Position numbers and translations under genes: made by a program | In this document: piece after piece, positions 41,686 to 50,168 of the stretch | Layout: each line of letters begins with the position of its first letter | Numbering within the stretch: the first letter of the stretch is position 1 | Source of the DNA: Flavobacterium nitrogenifigens | GTDB taxonomy: Bacteria; Bacteroidota; Bacteroidia; Flavobacteriales; Flavobacteriaceae | Assembly (NCBI RefSeq): GCF_003254565.1 | Contig: NZ_QJRI01000178.1 | Location: 186,001-250,000 of the forward strand | DNA: 64,000 bases | Direction: 5' to 3' | The notes under the pieces: model-generated | What the model was told of the DNA's origin: nothing | What the model saw: the letters and a program-made list of their open reading frames with translations, nothing else | Database searches by the model: none

Positions 41686-43920
41686 TTATTTTTTGTTTTT
41701 TAATGTCAATTCAAATACAAACCAGGCCATTGTTATAAACCCGATTCCGAAAATTGAATCTCCGATAGCACGAAGCCATTTTAGAGTAATCATTGCTGGC
41801 TGCTGCATTAATTCTGATGAACGAGCATACCACATTCCGTGACTGATACTTTCAATTGCCTGCCAAACTCCAATTGGAAGAAGACTTAAGATTGCCATCA
41901 GGAACAATCCAATATTTAAAGACCAGAAAGTGATTTTAAGCAGTTTGTTATTCCAGCTTACATTTCGGTATAAACTTCTCAGTACAAATAATACCAGACC
42001 AATTCCAAGCATTCCGTACACTCCAAACAGAGCCGTGTGTCCGTGTAAAGGCGTTGTGTTTAATCCTTGAACATAATACAAGGCAATTGGCGGATTAATG
42101 ATGAATCCGAAGATTCCGGCTCCAAGGAAATTCCAAAAGGCAACAGAAATCATAAAGTAAATTGGCCATTTGTAATCGGCAATCCATTGTGTTGATTTTG
42201 AGATTTTATAGTTTTGATACGCTTCAAAACCTATTAAAGTTAATGGCACAACTTCTAATGCGCTAAATGTTGCTCCCAAAGCCATAATTGCCGTTGGCGT
42301 TCCTGAGAAATATAAGTGGTGAAATGTTCCTAAAATACCACCAGACATGAAAATAATCGTAGCAAAAAGCACATTTAAAGTCGCTGTTTTCGTTTTCAAT
42401 AATCCCAAACGAACAAACAAGAACGCAATTACAACTGTTGCAAATACTTCAAAGAAACCTTCAACCCAAAGGTGAACTACCCACCATCTCCAATATTCTG
42501 CAATGGCTAAATTGGTTTGTCTTCCCCACATTAATCCAGCTCCGTAAAACATGGCAATTGCAGTACAAGAAACTAAGAACAAAATGATTAGATTTTTCTC
42601 TTCTGTTTTTTTCTTTAAAACTGGAAGTAATGGACGAATCATTAAAGCCAGCCATAAAAACAGTCCCACTAAAAGGAAAATCTGCCAGAAACGACCTAAA
42701 TCAACATATTCGTAACCTTGATGTCCGAACCAGAAATTTTGAACTAAATTTAATTTCTGCATTACTCCAAACCATTGTCCAGCCATTGAACCTAAAACAA
42801 TAATAAGCAAAGCAATAAACAGGAAATTGACACCAAAACATTGAAATTTAGGATCTTTACCCGAAACTGCCGGAGCAATATACAATCCTGTTGCCAACCA
42901 AGCTGTTGCAATCCAGAAAATAGCCAATTGCGTATGCCATGTTCGCGTTACAGCATAAGGCAGGATTTTATCAATCGGAATTCCGTACAAACCATTTCCT
43001 TCCACTCCATAATGCGCAGTGATAATTCCGAAAACCATTTGTAGAACCATTAGTAAACTTACAATCCAGAAATATTTGGTTACCAATCCCATAGATTTCG
43101 TTTTACCTTGCTTAATCAACGGATCTTCTTTTGGAAGCGGAAATTCTTCTTCTTCGCCCGATTTTGCATGATAGAAAACTAAGATCCCAACGCTCAAAAT
43201 CAATAAAATAATACTTACTCCAGACCAAGCTAAAAGCTCTGTTGTAGCCTTATTTCCGACTAATTCATCTGACGGCCAGTTATGTGTATACGAAATATCT
43301 CCATTAGGACGATTGGTGACTGTTGCCCAAGTTGCCCAAAAGAAAAAGGCATTCATTTTATGCATTCTCTCCACATCTGTAATAGAGTTTTTCGGAATCG
43401 CATATTCTTCTCTCAGTTTATCAAATTTTGGATCATTTGTAAAAAGACCTTTATAATATTCGCTTAAATGTTCAATTGCAGCCAAACGGTTTTCAGAAAT
43501 AGTTAGTGTACCAGTGTCAGCATTGTAACGATTTGTTCTTAAATCTTTCTGAAGACGAACCTTTAGAGCTGATTGTTTTTCGGCATCTAATTCTTCATAC
43601 TTTTTATTGAAGTCTTTTTGAGCATAGATATCTAATATAAAAACAGCTTCTCTATGCAACCAATCTGCGGTCCAGTCTGGGGCCACATAAGCGCCGTGCC
43701 CCCAGATAGATCCCACTTCCTGGCCTCCTATACTTTGCCAGATATTTTGTCCGTCTTTAATTTCGCTTTCGCTAAAAACAGCTTTACCAGAATCGGTTAC
43801 AATTTCCTTTGGAACTGGCGGTGCCTGCTGATAAATCTCATAACCATAATAACCTAGCACTGCAAATGATATACTCATTACCAATGCAAATACTATCCAT
43901 AATTTTTTTTCTCTTTTCAT
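41686..43920 (-). CDS. norB: quinol-dependent nitric oxide reductase (qNOR)
   Basis: A 744-residue inner-membrane enzyme reducing NO to N2O with quinol as electron donor. There is an N-terminal helix, then the periplasmic cytochrome-like domain of qNOR (IWQSIGGQEVGSIWGHGAYV, DWTADWLHREAV, WPSDELVGN), then the NorB-type catalytic helices (HTQLAIFWIATAWLATGLYI, WVVHLWVEGFFEVFATV, GTFHHLYFSGTPTAIMALG, LHGHTALFGVYGMLGIG). The His ligands expected for heme and FeB are present. No NorC gene is near, in keeping with the single-subunit form. First gene of the norB-ric transcript; the operator at 43939 lies 19 bases upstream. Confidence 0.95.
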   Translation of the reverse strand: MKREKKLWIVFALVMSISFAVLGYYGYEIYQQAPPVPKEIVTDSGKAVFSESEIKDGQNIWQSIGGQEVGSIWGHGAYVAPDWTADWLHREAVFILDIYAQKDFNKKYEELDAEKQSALKVRLQKDLRTNRYNADTGTLTISENRLAAIEHLSEYYKGLFTNDPKFDKLREEYAIPKNSITDVERMHKMNAFFFWATWATVTNRPNGDISYTHNWPSDELVGNKATTELLAWSGVSIILLILSVGILVFYHAKSGEEEEFPLPKEDPLIKQGKTKSMGLVTKYFWIVSLLMVLQMVFGIITAHYGVEGNGLYGIPIDKILPYAVTRTWHTQLAIFWIATAWLATGLYIAPAVSGKDPKFQCFGVNFLFIALLIIVLGSMAGQWFGVMQKLNLVQNFWFGHQGYEYVDLGRFWQIFLLVGLFLWLALMIRPLLPVLKKKTEEKNLIILFLVSCTAIAMFYGAGLMWGRQTNLAIAEYWRWWVVHLWVEGFFEVFATVVIAFLFVRLGLLKTKTATLNVLFATIIFMSGGILGTFHHLYFSGTPTAIMALGATFSALEVVPLTLIGFEAYQNYKISKSTQWIADYKWPIYFMISVAFWNFLGAGIFGFIINPPIALYYVQGLNTTPLHGHTALFGVYGMLGIGLVLFVLRSLYRNVSWNNKLLKITFWSLNIGLFLMAILSLLPIGVWQAIESISHGMWYARSSELMQQPAMITLKWLRAIGDSIFGIGFITMAWFVFELTLKNKK

Positions 43921-43938
43921 TTCTCTTGGGGGAATTTA

Positions 43939-43968
43939 CCAATAAAAGATAATTTTATCTTTTATTGG
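43939..43968. promoter_or_regulatory. perfect 14-2-14 palindrome, putative Rrf2/NO operator at norB
   Basis: CCAATAAAAGATAA (43939-43952) is followed by a TT centre and its exact complement (43955-43968). It shares 23 of 26 bases with the site at 45054. On the minus strand TATCTTTT (43944-43951) is a fair -7 box inside the palindrome, so a bound repressor would block the norB promoter. Confidence 0.65.
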
Positions 43969-43973
43969 TCTGT

Positions 43974-44012
43974 AAAAAAACTCCAAACCCAATTACAGCA
44001 TTTGGAGTTTTT
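43974..44012 (-). terminator. terminator after azurin gene
   Basis: Leftward stem AAACTCCAAA / TTTGGAGTTT around a 13-base loop with a following U-run. It separates the azurin transcript from norB. Confidence 0.8.
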
Positions 44013-44018
44013 GATTAT

Positions 44019-44546
44019 TTACTCAACAATTAATACACCTTTCATCATGGCTACGTGACCAGGGAAAGAGCAAATAAATGGATATGATCCTTTTTTATCA
44101 ATTGTAAACTCGATTGTATCTTCTTCTCCTCCACCAATTAATTTAGTGTGTGCAATGATTGAAGCTTTTTCAGATTCCGGAATATAATCAGTTGCTTTGG
44201 CATCATTAGCTTTTAAAGCAAAAGCCGCTTGGTCTGTTCCTTCTTGCAAAATCACTAAATTGTGACCCATCGCCTCTTTCGGAATTTTACCAACGTGTTT
44301 CAAAGTCAATTTGATTGGTTTTCCTGCAACAGCTTTCAATTCATTTACACTAAACTGCATTTGGTCATTTCCTTCAATAACTAAAACATTTTCCTCTGTT
44401 GCTGCTGCTACAGGAGCTTGTTCTCCTTCTGTAGACGGTTCAGTTGTTTCTGTTTGATCAGCTGGAGCTGTTTCTTTTTTACCGCAAGAAGTAACGGCTA
44501 GAAATCCCATTAGGATTAGTACTGAAATTTTGGTTTTTGTATTCAT
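44019..44546 (-). CDS. lipid-anchored azurin-like cupredoxin
   Basis: A 175-residue blue-copper protein. The signal and lipobox LILMGFLAVTSCGKK (Cys about 21) are followed by a Glu/Pro/Thr-rich linker and an azurin domain. Copper ligands are His of GHNLVIL (about 108) and Cys/His/Met of SYPFICSFPGHVAMMKG (about 156-172). It would carry electrons in the periplasm, most likely to NirK. It starts 20 bases after the Rrf2 regulator gene and is co-transcribed with it; it has its own terminator before norB. Membrane tethering by the lipid anchor and a flexible linker fits short-range electron delivery. Confidence 0.93.
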   Translation of the reverse strand: MNTKTKISVLILMGFLAVTSCGKKETAPADQTETTEPSTEGEQAPVAAATEENVLVIEGNDQMQFSVNELKAVAGKPIKLTLKHVGKIPKEAMGHNLVILQEGTDQAAFALKANDAKATDYIPESEKASIIAHTKLIGGGEEDTIEFTIDKKGSYPFICSFPGHVAMMKGVLIVE

Positions 44547-44566
44547 TTTTAAGATATTTAATAATG

Positions 44567-45013
44567 TTAATTGTTTGCATTTGTTTTAAGAAAGAAATCT
44601 CCCGATTTAACATCAGAAGCTAACTGTTCTAAAGTTGTATTGATAAGCATTTCTAACAGAAGTCCTCTTATTTTCTTGAACTCGTGATGAACTGGACAAG
44701 GGTGTTCTTCTGAGCATTCTTTTAATCCGATTCCGCAGCCGCTGTATATTTTATTTCCGTCAATGGCATCCACAATCTGAATTAATTTGATAGACTTTGA
44801 TGCTTCTGGCGAAACTTCAAATCCGCCCCCTACACCTTTTGTCGAATGAATTATGCCACTTTTTGTCAAAATCTGCATAATCTTGGCTGTAAATGGTTCT
44901 GGCGAATCAATTTCTTTTGCCACGTCTTTTATTCCAACCCTAATTCCTTTAGAAGATTTAGTCGCAATAAATATTGAAGCTCTTATTCCGTACTCACACG
45001 CTTTTGAAAACAT
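44567..45013 (-). CDS. Rrf2 family transcriptional regulator (NsrR/IscR-like)
   Basis: A 148-residue winged-helix repressor. The N-terminal domain shows MFSKACEYGIRASIFIATKS and EPFTAKIMQILTKSGIIHSTKG. The cluster cysteines are at CGIGLKECSEEHPC (about 90-103; spacing 7 and 6), consistent with an Fe-S cluster sensing NO or redox state, as in NsrR. Its position ahead of azurin and opposite norB/ric suggests control of NO genes. A shared palindrome lies in its own promoter (45054-45079) and at norB (43939-43968). Autoregulation is likely. It could alternatively sense Fe-S status, as IscR does. Confidence 0.88.
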   Translation of the reverse strand: MFSKACEYGIRASIFIATKSSKGIRVGIKDVAKEIDSPEPFTAKIMQILTKSGIIHSTKGVGGGFEVSPEASKSIKLIQIVDAIDGNKIYSGCGIGLKECSEEHPCPVHHEFKKIRGLLLEMLINTTLEQLASDVKSGDFFLKTNANN

Positions 45014-45034
45014 ACATCCTTAATTAATTCTAGA

Positions 45035-45066
45035 CAAAGATAGAGAGGTTTTAAATAAAAGACAAA
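45035..45066 (-). promoter_or_regulatory. promoter of the rrf2-azurin operon
   Basis: Leftward TTTG (complement of 45063-45066) and TATCTTTG (complement of 45035-45042) are spaced by 20 bases, an excellent Bacteroidota promoter. The -33 element lies inside the operator 45054-45079. Confidence 0.65.
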
Positions 45067-45079
45067 TTTATCTTTAATT
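45054..45079. promoter_or_regulatory. putative Rrf2/NO operator in the rrf2 promoter
   Basis: AATAAAAGACAA and the near-complementary TTTATCTTTAATT form an imperfect palindrome. It matches the norB site at 23 of 26 positions and overlaps the -33 TTTG. Confidence 0.6.
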
Positions 45080-45177
45080 ATTTTTATAAAGATCAAACAT
45101 TATTTATAATGAAACTAATTAATAGTCATAAAAACATATATTCATCATTCAATTCTGATAAAAACCAATTTTAATTT

Positions 45178-45185
45178 TAACTTTG
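45178..45185 (+). promoter_or_regulatory. -7 box of the NYN-domain gene
   Basis: TAACTTTG matches TAnnTTTG, 28 bases before the start codon at 45214. Confidence 0.45.
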
Positions 45186-45213
45186 AGAGTATTAAATTTT
45201 AAATATTTAACAA

Positions 45214-45993
45214 ATGCCTTTAAGCAATTCAAAAGATTTAAAACTGGCAGTCCTTATTGATGCAGACAATGTGCCCTACAGCAATGTAAAAGGTATGATG
45301 GAAGAAATTGCAAAACTAGGAACACCAACTACGAAAAGGATTTATGCCGATTGGACAAAACCAAACGCAAATGGCTGGAAAGGTGTTTTATTAGAACATG
45401 CTATTACTCCTATTCAACAATATAGTTACACGGTTGGAAAAAACTCATCAGATTCTGCTCTTATTATCGATGCAATGGATTTACTTTATTCTGGAAAACT
45501 AGATGGTTTCTGCATTGTTTCCAGCGACAGTGATTTTACAAGACTTGCTGTGAGACTTCGCGAATCGGGCATGAAAGTGATCGGAATTGGAGAAAAGAAA
45601 ACGCCAAACTCGTTTATTGTTGCCTGCGATCGATTTATTTATATTGAAGTTTTGGATGGCGCAACTCAAAAGAAAAAACCAAAAGCAGTTGCTGCTGATA
45701 CCAAAAAAACAGTTGAAAAACCAGCAGAAAAAGCGCTTCACAAAATTGACAAACAGACTATAGAACTAATTGAAGCTACTATAGAAGACATTGAAGATGA
45801 TGATGGCTGGGCGTTTCTTGGGGATGTCGGAAATCTAATCGTAAAGAAAAAACCTGAATTTGATCCTCGAAATTATGGTTATTCTAAACTGACTCCAATG
45901 CTTAAATCGCTTACCGATATTTTGGAAATCGACGAAAGAGAATCAGACAAAAAAGGAATCAAACACGTTTATGTACGTTTAAGATTCAACTAA
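45214..45993 (+). CDS. NYN-domain (PIN-like) protein with OST-HTH/LOTUS domain
   Basis: A 259-residue soluble protein. The N-terminal NYN domain (PF01936) has the acidic ribonuclease-like residues in LAVLIDADNVP (about 10-20), SSDSALIIDAMD and CIVSSDSDFTRLAVRLRESG (about 98-117). After a Lys/Ala-rich linker (KKKPKAVAADTKKTVEKPAE) a C-terminal LOTUS-type winged helix follows (about 185-259, GWAFLGDVGNLIV, YGYSKLTPMLKSLTDIL). The combination is found in putative RNA-processing or nucleic-acid-binding enzymes. The metal-binding acids look intact, so it may be a nuclease. A 35-base gap separates it from the next gene. Confidence 0.85.
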   Translation: MPLSNSKDLKLAVLIDADNVPYSNVKGMMEEIAKLGTPTTKRIYADWTKPNANGWKGVLLEHAITPIQQYSYTVGKNSSDSALIIDAMDLLYSGKLDGFCIVSSDSDFTRLAVRLRESGMKVIGIGEKKTPNSFIVACDRFIYIEVLDGATQKKKPKAVAADTKKTVEKPAEKALHKIDKQTIELIEATIEDIEDDDGWAFLGDVGNLIVKKKPEFDPRNYGYSKLTPMLKSLTDILEIDERESDKKGIKHVYVRLRFN

Positions 45994-46028
45994 TTATCGC
46001 ATTTATTACTATTTAATTTTTTAAAAAC

Positions 46029-47543
46029 ATGAGAAAAAAATTCTTCATTTACGGATTCTTATTGTTTATAATTGTTGCTGCAATTTATTATTATACTGGA
46101 CGAGGCTATTTACTCGTATTTATTATTCCGCTTTTGCTAATTGTGGGAGCCTACAACGCATCTCAGGAAAAACATGCTATTTTAAGGAACTTTCCAGTTC
46201 TGGGATATTTCAGATATTTATTTGAAATGATTGCGCCTGAGATTCAGCAATATTTTATCGAAAGATCTACAGACGGAAAACCTTTTTCAAGAAACCAACG
46301 TTCGTTAGTTTACCAAAGAGCCAAAAATATTGATTCGAGTACGCCTTTCGGAACGCAATTAAACTTAAACACAGAAAATTACGAAGGAATAAAACATTCT
46401 ATTTTTCCAGCAAAAGTAAACGAAGAATTACCTCGAGTTTTAGTTGGCGGAAAAGATTGCAAACAGCCTTACTCTGCTTCTTTATTTAATGTTTCGGCAA
46501 TGAGTTTTGGTTCGTTGAGCGAACATGCAGTTCGCGCCATCAATATTGGAGCACAAAAAGGAAATTTCTATCAAAATACTGGAGAAGGCGGATTAACAGA
46601 ATTTCACCTTGCTGGAGGCGGAGACATTACTTGGCAGATTGGAACAGGATACTTTGGTTGCCGTGATGCAGAAGGAAATTTCAGTCCTGAAAATTTCTCT
46701 GAAAAAGCGAATCTTCCCAATGTAAAGATGATCGAAATCAAAATTTCGCAAGGTGCAAAACCAGGTCACGGGGGTGTTCTTCCTGCAAGAAAAAATACAG
46801 AGCAGATTGCTAAAATTAGAGGCGTTGTGCCACATACGATGATTCTTTCTCCTCCAGGCCATCATGCTTTTTCTGATCCTAATGGATTAATTCAGTTTAT
46901 CAAACAATTACGTGATTTATCTAATGGGAAACCAATCGGATTTAAATTATGTATTGGAAATACAGCTGAGTTTGAAGCTATCTGTCAAGAAATGATCAAT
47001 GAAGATACTTATCCAGATTTCATTACAGTTGACGGCGCTGAAGGAGGAACAGGAGCAGCTCCGCTTGAATTTGCAGATGGTGTAGGAATGCCTTTTGAAC
47101 CTGCTTTAATTTTTGTGAATAAAACTTTGGTGCGTTTAGGAATTCGCGATAAAATGCGCATTATTGGAAGCGGCAAAATTATTTCTGGTTATTCTATTCT
47201 ACATGCGATTGCGTTGGGCGCAGATATGTGTAACAGCGCAAGAGGATTTATGTTTTCTTTAGGCTGCATTCAAGCATTGCGCTGTCATAATAACGAATGC
47301 CCGACTGGAGTTGCCACACAAAACAAAATGCTGATGAAAGGTTTGGTGGTTACAGATAAGTCTGAAAGAGTTTACCATTTTCATAAAAATACGCTACATG
47401 CCGCTAATGAACTTTTGGCTGCAGCTGGAAAAACATCATTTGCAGATGTTGATATTAATATTTTTATGCGCGGAGATGAGTTTACTAACTTATCAGAACT
47501 CTATTTCCCAGATAATCTTAAAAACGTTACTCAATTCTCATAA
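46029..47543 (+). CDS. FMN-binding glutamate synthase-like protein
   Basis: A 504-residue membrane-anchored protein. Two N-terminal helices (about 5-22 and 28-45: FIYGFLLFIIVAAIYYY, LLVFIIPLLLIVGAYNA) are followed by the FMN-binding barrel of glutamate synthase (GltS-like, PF01645). The barrel shows NVSAMSFGSLSEHAVRAINIG, ARKNTEQIAKIRGV, FITVDGAEGGTGAAPLEF, RIIGSGKIISGYSILHAIALG and CIQALRCHNNECPTGVATQ. It lacks the N-terminal amidotransferase domain, so it is not a complete glutamate synthase. Ferredoxin-linked oxidoreductase activity is plausible but the substrate is unknown. It ends at the terminator 47546. Confidence 0.88.
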   Translation: MRKKFFIYGFLLFIIVAAIYYYTGRGYLLVFIIPLLLIVGAYNASQEKHAILRNFPVLGYFRYLFEMIAPEIQQYFIERSTDGKPFSRNQRSLVYQRAKNIDSSTPFGTQLNLNTENYEGIKHSIFPAKVNEELPRVLVGGKDCKQPYSASLFNVSAMSFGSLSEHAVRAINIGAQKGNFYQNTGEGGLTEFHLAGGGDITWQIGTGYFGCRDAEGNFSPENFSEKANLPNVKMIEIKISQGAKPGHGGVLPARKNTEQIAKIRGVVPHTMILSPPGHHAFSDPNGLIQFIKQLRDLSNGKPIGFKLCIGNTAEFEAICQEMINEDTYPDFITVDGAEGGTGAAPLEFADGVGMPFEPALIFVNKTLVRLGIRDKMRIIGSGKIISGYSILHAIALGADMCNSARGFMFSLGCIQALRCHNNECPTGVATQNKMLMKGLVVTDKSERVYHFHKNTLHAANELLAAAGKTSFADVDINIFMRGDEFTNLSELYFPDNLKNVTQFS

Positions 47544-47545
47544 AC

Positions 47546-47577
47546 AAAAAGCCTCTTCAAAACTGAAGAGGCTTTTT
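47546..47577 (+). terminator. terminator
   Basis: Perfect 14-bp stem AAAAAGCCTCTTCA / TGAAGAGGCTTTTT with a 4-base loop and T-run, immediately after the stop codon. Confidence 0.9.
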
Positions 47578-47604
47578 GTTTATGAGAAATAAGGCAATCA
47601 AACA

Positions 47605-47900
47605 ACTGAAATTCATTCCGTAGGAATGTCTCATTGGTAGAATTAAATTTGAATTGTTGTTACGCGTAAGTTCCGTAGGAACGTTTGATTAACAATACAT
47701 ATATTCAACATAAAAAACAGGTGTCCCTATAGGACACAATGCAAAACAAAACCATTTTTTTTCTACCGATGAGATATTCCTATCGGAATATTAAAAATTG
47801 TTTATGCCTATAATTTTGCCGTTTCTTTACTTCTACCAATGAAATATTCCTAACGGAATATTAAAAATGTTTATGTTTATAATTTTGCCGTTTCTTTACC
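47605..47900. repeat. ATTCC-type palindromes and a 70-bp tandem duplication
   Basis: The palindromes CATTCCGTAGGAATG (47614-47628), GTTCCGTAGGAAC (about 47670) and GTGTCCCTATAGGACAC (about 47721) are followed by two tandem units, 47761-47830 and 47831-47899. The units begin TTCTACC and carry ATATTCC...GGAATAT. Each unit ends ATAATTTTGCCGTTTCTTTAC, which is the end of the next coding gene. The gap 47544-47876 has no other gene. Confidence 0.75.
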
Positions 47901-48308
47901 TTCTTTTGCAGTTCCTTCTAAAACTGCTAATTCTTCTTGATCAACTAATTCCTGCGCCAAAATAGCATTATTATAAGCTAAGAAATACACATCAAACTTT
48001 ACTCCTTCAGCAATAAGAGAAGAAGAAATCTGGTCGTTCTTGATCATCTCTTTTAATAAGTCTGGAAAAGATTCTTTGTAGGCTAATTTATTTGCATCGT
48101 TTTCTTCTAAATTGGTTTCGATTCTAATTTCGATTTTATTATCATTCAGAAAAGCTTTTGCTGCAGTACTGGTAATACCACTTCCTTTTATAGAAACTGA
48201 ATTATTGTAATTACTTACATGTTCCTGTATTTTCTGTTTGGTATTTTTACAGCTAATTAAAAATAATGCAAAAGCAAGCACGAATGCGATTTGGGTAATT
48301 TTTTTCAT
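47877..48308 (-). CDS. putative lipoprotein, paralogue of the next gene
   Basis: A 143-residue lipoprotein. The signal MKKITQIAFVLAFALFLISCKN has a lipobox with Cys about residue 20, followed by NTKQKIQEHVSNYN. The mature protein is a compact alpha/beta domain with EIRIETNLEENDANKLA (about 73-90), IKNDQISSSLIAEGVKFDVYFLA and an acidic tail. It is clearly related to the gene at 48575 (same NTKQK, EIR-ET-LE, EGV-FDVYFLA words), so the two come from a duplication. Function unknown. Its last codons and stop lie inside a tandem-duplicated repeat unit. Confidence 0.75.
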   Translation of the reverse strand: MKKITQIAFVLAFALFLISCKNTKQKIQEHVSNYNNSVSIKGSGITSTAAKAFLNDNKIEIRIETNLEENDANKLAYKESFPDLLKEMIKNDQISSSLIAEGVKFDVYFLAYNNAILAQELVDQEELAVLEGTAKEGKETAKL

Positions 48309-48492
48309 AATTTTTTGGTTTAATAGTTATTTTTTTAACTCAAACATAATTAATTCATAACATAAAAACAACATTCAATTACAAAAAGCATACAGATAAT
48401 TCTTTGAATACAAACCAATTATCTACTTAAAAAAGCAAAATTTGTAAGAATAAAAACGTCTCATTTACACTTAATTTTAATCGCAAACATAA

Positions 48493-48527
48493 AAAAGTCT
48501 CTTTAAATAAATTTTAAAGAGACTTTT
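48493..48527 (-). terminator. terminator
   Basis: Perfect stem AAAAGTCTCTTTAAA / TTTAAAGAGACTTTT with a 5-base loop. Leftward it ends the gene at 48575. Confidence 0.85.
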
Positions 48528-48574
48528 AATATGTAAGAATTAAAACGATTTGTTTTTCTACAAAGCTCAATCTT

Positions 48575-48982
48575 TTATTTCAAAAAATCTTTAAGCGATT
48601 CTCCCGTTAAGGTTTCTTTGTCTAAAACGGTATTATCATCTGCAAGAAAATAAACATCAAATTGAACTCCTTCTTCAATCAATTGCCTTGGAATCTCGTC
48701 CTTATCGATCATCAGTTTTATCAATTTTGGAAAAGAAATTACAGATGCCGATTTATTCACTTCATTTTGTTCTAAATCAGTTTCAAAACGTAATTCAATT
48801 TTATCATCGTTAATATAACCTCTTGCCGTAGTAAGCTTTACATTTTCGGCTCTAAAACTTGGAGCAATATTTTTGTTGTATGTAACAACATACTCTTGAA
48901 GCTTTTGTTTGGTATTTTTACAGCTTACAACTGTCAATACCACAATTATTGCAAAAGCAATCTGGCTTATTCTCTTTAGCAT
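48575..48982 (-). CDS. putative lipoprotein, paralogue of the gene at 47877
   Basis: A 135-residue lipoprotein with signal MLKRISQIAFAIIVVLTVVSCKN (Cys about 21) and NTKQKLQEYVVTYNKN. The domain contains ELRFETDLEQNEVNKSA and IPRQLIEEGVQFDVYFLADDN, aligning closely with the paralogue at 47877. It lacks that gene's longer C-terminal acidic tail and ends LTGESLKDFLK. It sits 7 bases downstream of the GH88 gene on the same strand, so it is likely co-transcribed. Periplasmic or outer-membrane location is expected. Function unknown. Confidence 0.7.
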   Translation of the reverse strand: MLKRISQIAFAIIVVLTVVSCKNTKQKLQEYVVTYNKNIAPSFRAENVKLTTARGYINDDKIELRFETDLEQNEVNKSASVISFPKLIKLMIDKDEIPRQLIEEGVQFDVYFLADDNTVLDKETLTGESLKDFLK

Positions 48983-48989
48983 AATTTTT

Positions 48990-50168
48990 CTATTTTAGTT
49001 TTTGAAGTCTTAAAAGTGCTTCAAGATAGTAATAATCTGCGTAATTTATAGAACAATCTACCTCACTGTTTGCTGGTTTATGTCCTGTTGAATGCAGTAA
49101 AAATGCCGAATTTACATCATGACTTTGATAATTATCTGAAAGCGAAACAATCATCTTTTTAGCTTTCGTTAAATATTCTGCTTTTAAATTCTTGTCTTTT
49201 GTATATGAACTTAATTCTAAAAGTGCAGACGAAACAATGGCTGCGGCCGAAGCATCTCGAGGTTCATTAGGAATATTTGGCGCATTAAAATCCCAATACG
49301 GAATTAAATCTTCAGTTGTTAATTTATCTAAATAAACTCTTGCTACTTTATGAGCAAAATCTAAAAACTTAGCATCTTTTGTTTCTCTATAAGTCATTGT
49401 AAAACCGTAAATCGCCCACGCCTGACCACGCGCCCACATACTGTCATCACTATATCCTTGCGCAGTTCTTCCTTTTATCTTTTTCCCAGTTTCGTAATCG
49501 TAAATTATGACATGATAAGAAGTGTTATCTGGTCTAAAATGATTTGCCATTGTAGTTTCAGCATGTTTTACAGCTATGTCGTATAATTTTTTACTTCCGC
49601 CATTTTTTGAAGCCCAAAATAAAAGCTCCAAATTCATCATATTATCAATAATGGTATTGTGTCCTCCCATTTTATTGTGAGGCCAAGATTGAATTGTTCC
49701 CACTTTCGGATTAAAAAGTGTTGCCAATGTATCTGCAGTTCTTAAAATAATCTGTTTGTATTCCGGGTTTTTAGTCAATCTGTATCCATTCCCGAAACTA
49801 TTAAAAACCTGAAAACCTAAATCGTGATCTCCTGCTTTACTTGTAGATAATGGCGTTAAAAAACGACTAAATTTATCAGCTTCTTTTTCCCATTTTTTAT
49901 CTTTGGTTGCTTCATACAAAAACCACAATTCTCCAGGCCAGAATCCGCTAGTCCAATCTTTGTACCCAACAAATTTCCATTCATTGCTTCCGTTTGGAAC
50001 TGTTCTCGGAGAAGTCCCATCATTTGGAATTACTTTTAAAGTTTTTGAAGCTTGTTCTGCGCAATAATCCAATTGTTTTTTAATATTAAACGAATTATTT
50101 TTTTGAGAATAGCCTTGATTTCCTAAAAGGAACAAAGCTGCAATCAGGGTAAAAAATTTTGCCTTCAT
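48990..50168 (-). CDS. secreted glycoside hydrolase family 88 protein
   Basis: A 392-residue secreted enzyme (signal MKAKFFTLIAALFLLGNQGYSQ) of GH88 (unsaturated glucuronyl hydrolase). It cleaves the unsaturated uronic acid left by polysaccharide lyases from the non-reducing end. The (alpha/alpha)6 barrel shows YKDWTSGFWPGELWF (about 69-83), HNTIIDNMMNLELLFW with a catalytic Asp (about 166), and SDDSMWARGQAWAIYGFT (about 236-253). No lyase or SusCD pair is nearby, so it is a lone enzyme here. The substrate polymer cannot be inferred. Confidence 0.9.
   Translation of the reverse strand: MKAKFFTLIAALFLLGNQGYSQKNNSFNIKKQLDYCAEQASKTLKVIPNDGTSPRTVPNGSNEWKFVGYKDWTSGFWPGELWFLYEATKDKKWEKEADKFSRFLTPLSTSKAGDHDLGFQVFNSFGNGYRLTKNPEYKQIILRTADTLATLFNPKVGTIQSWPHNKMGGHNTIIDNMMNLELLFWASKNGGSKKLYDIAVKHAETTMANHFRPDNTSYHVIIYDYETGKKIKGRTAQGYSDDSMWARGQAWAIYGFTMTYRETKDAKFLDFAHKVARVYLDKLTTEDLIPYWDFNAPNIPNEPRDASAAAIVSSALLELSSYTKDKNLKAEYLTKAKKMIVSLSDNYQSHDVNSAFLLHSTGHKPANSEVDCSINYADYYYLEALLRLQKLK

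Noticed and set aside
47605..47900. CRISPR-like array
   Set aside because: The repeats are palindromes with unequal spacing and a simple tandem duplication, with no regular spacers or cas genes.
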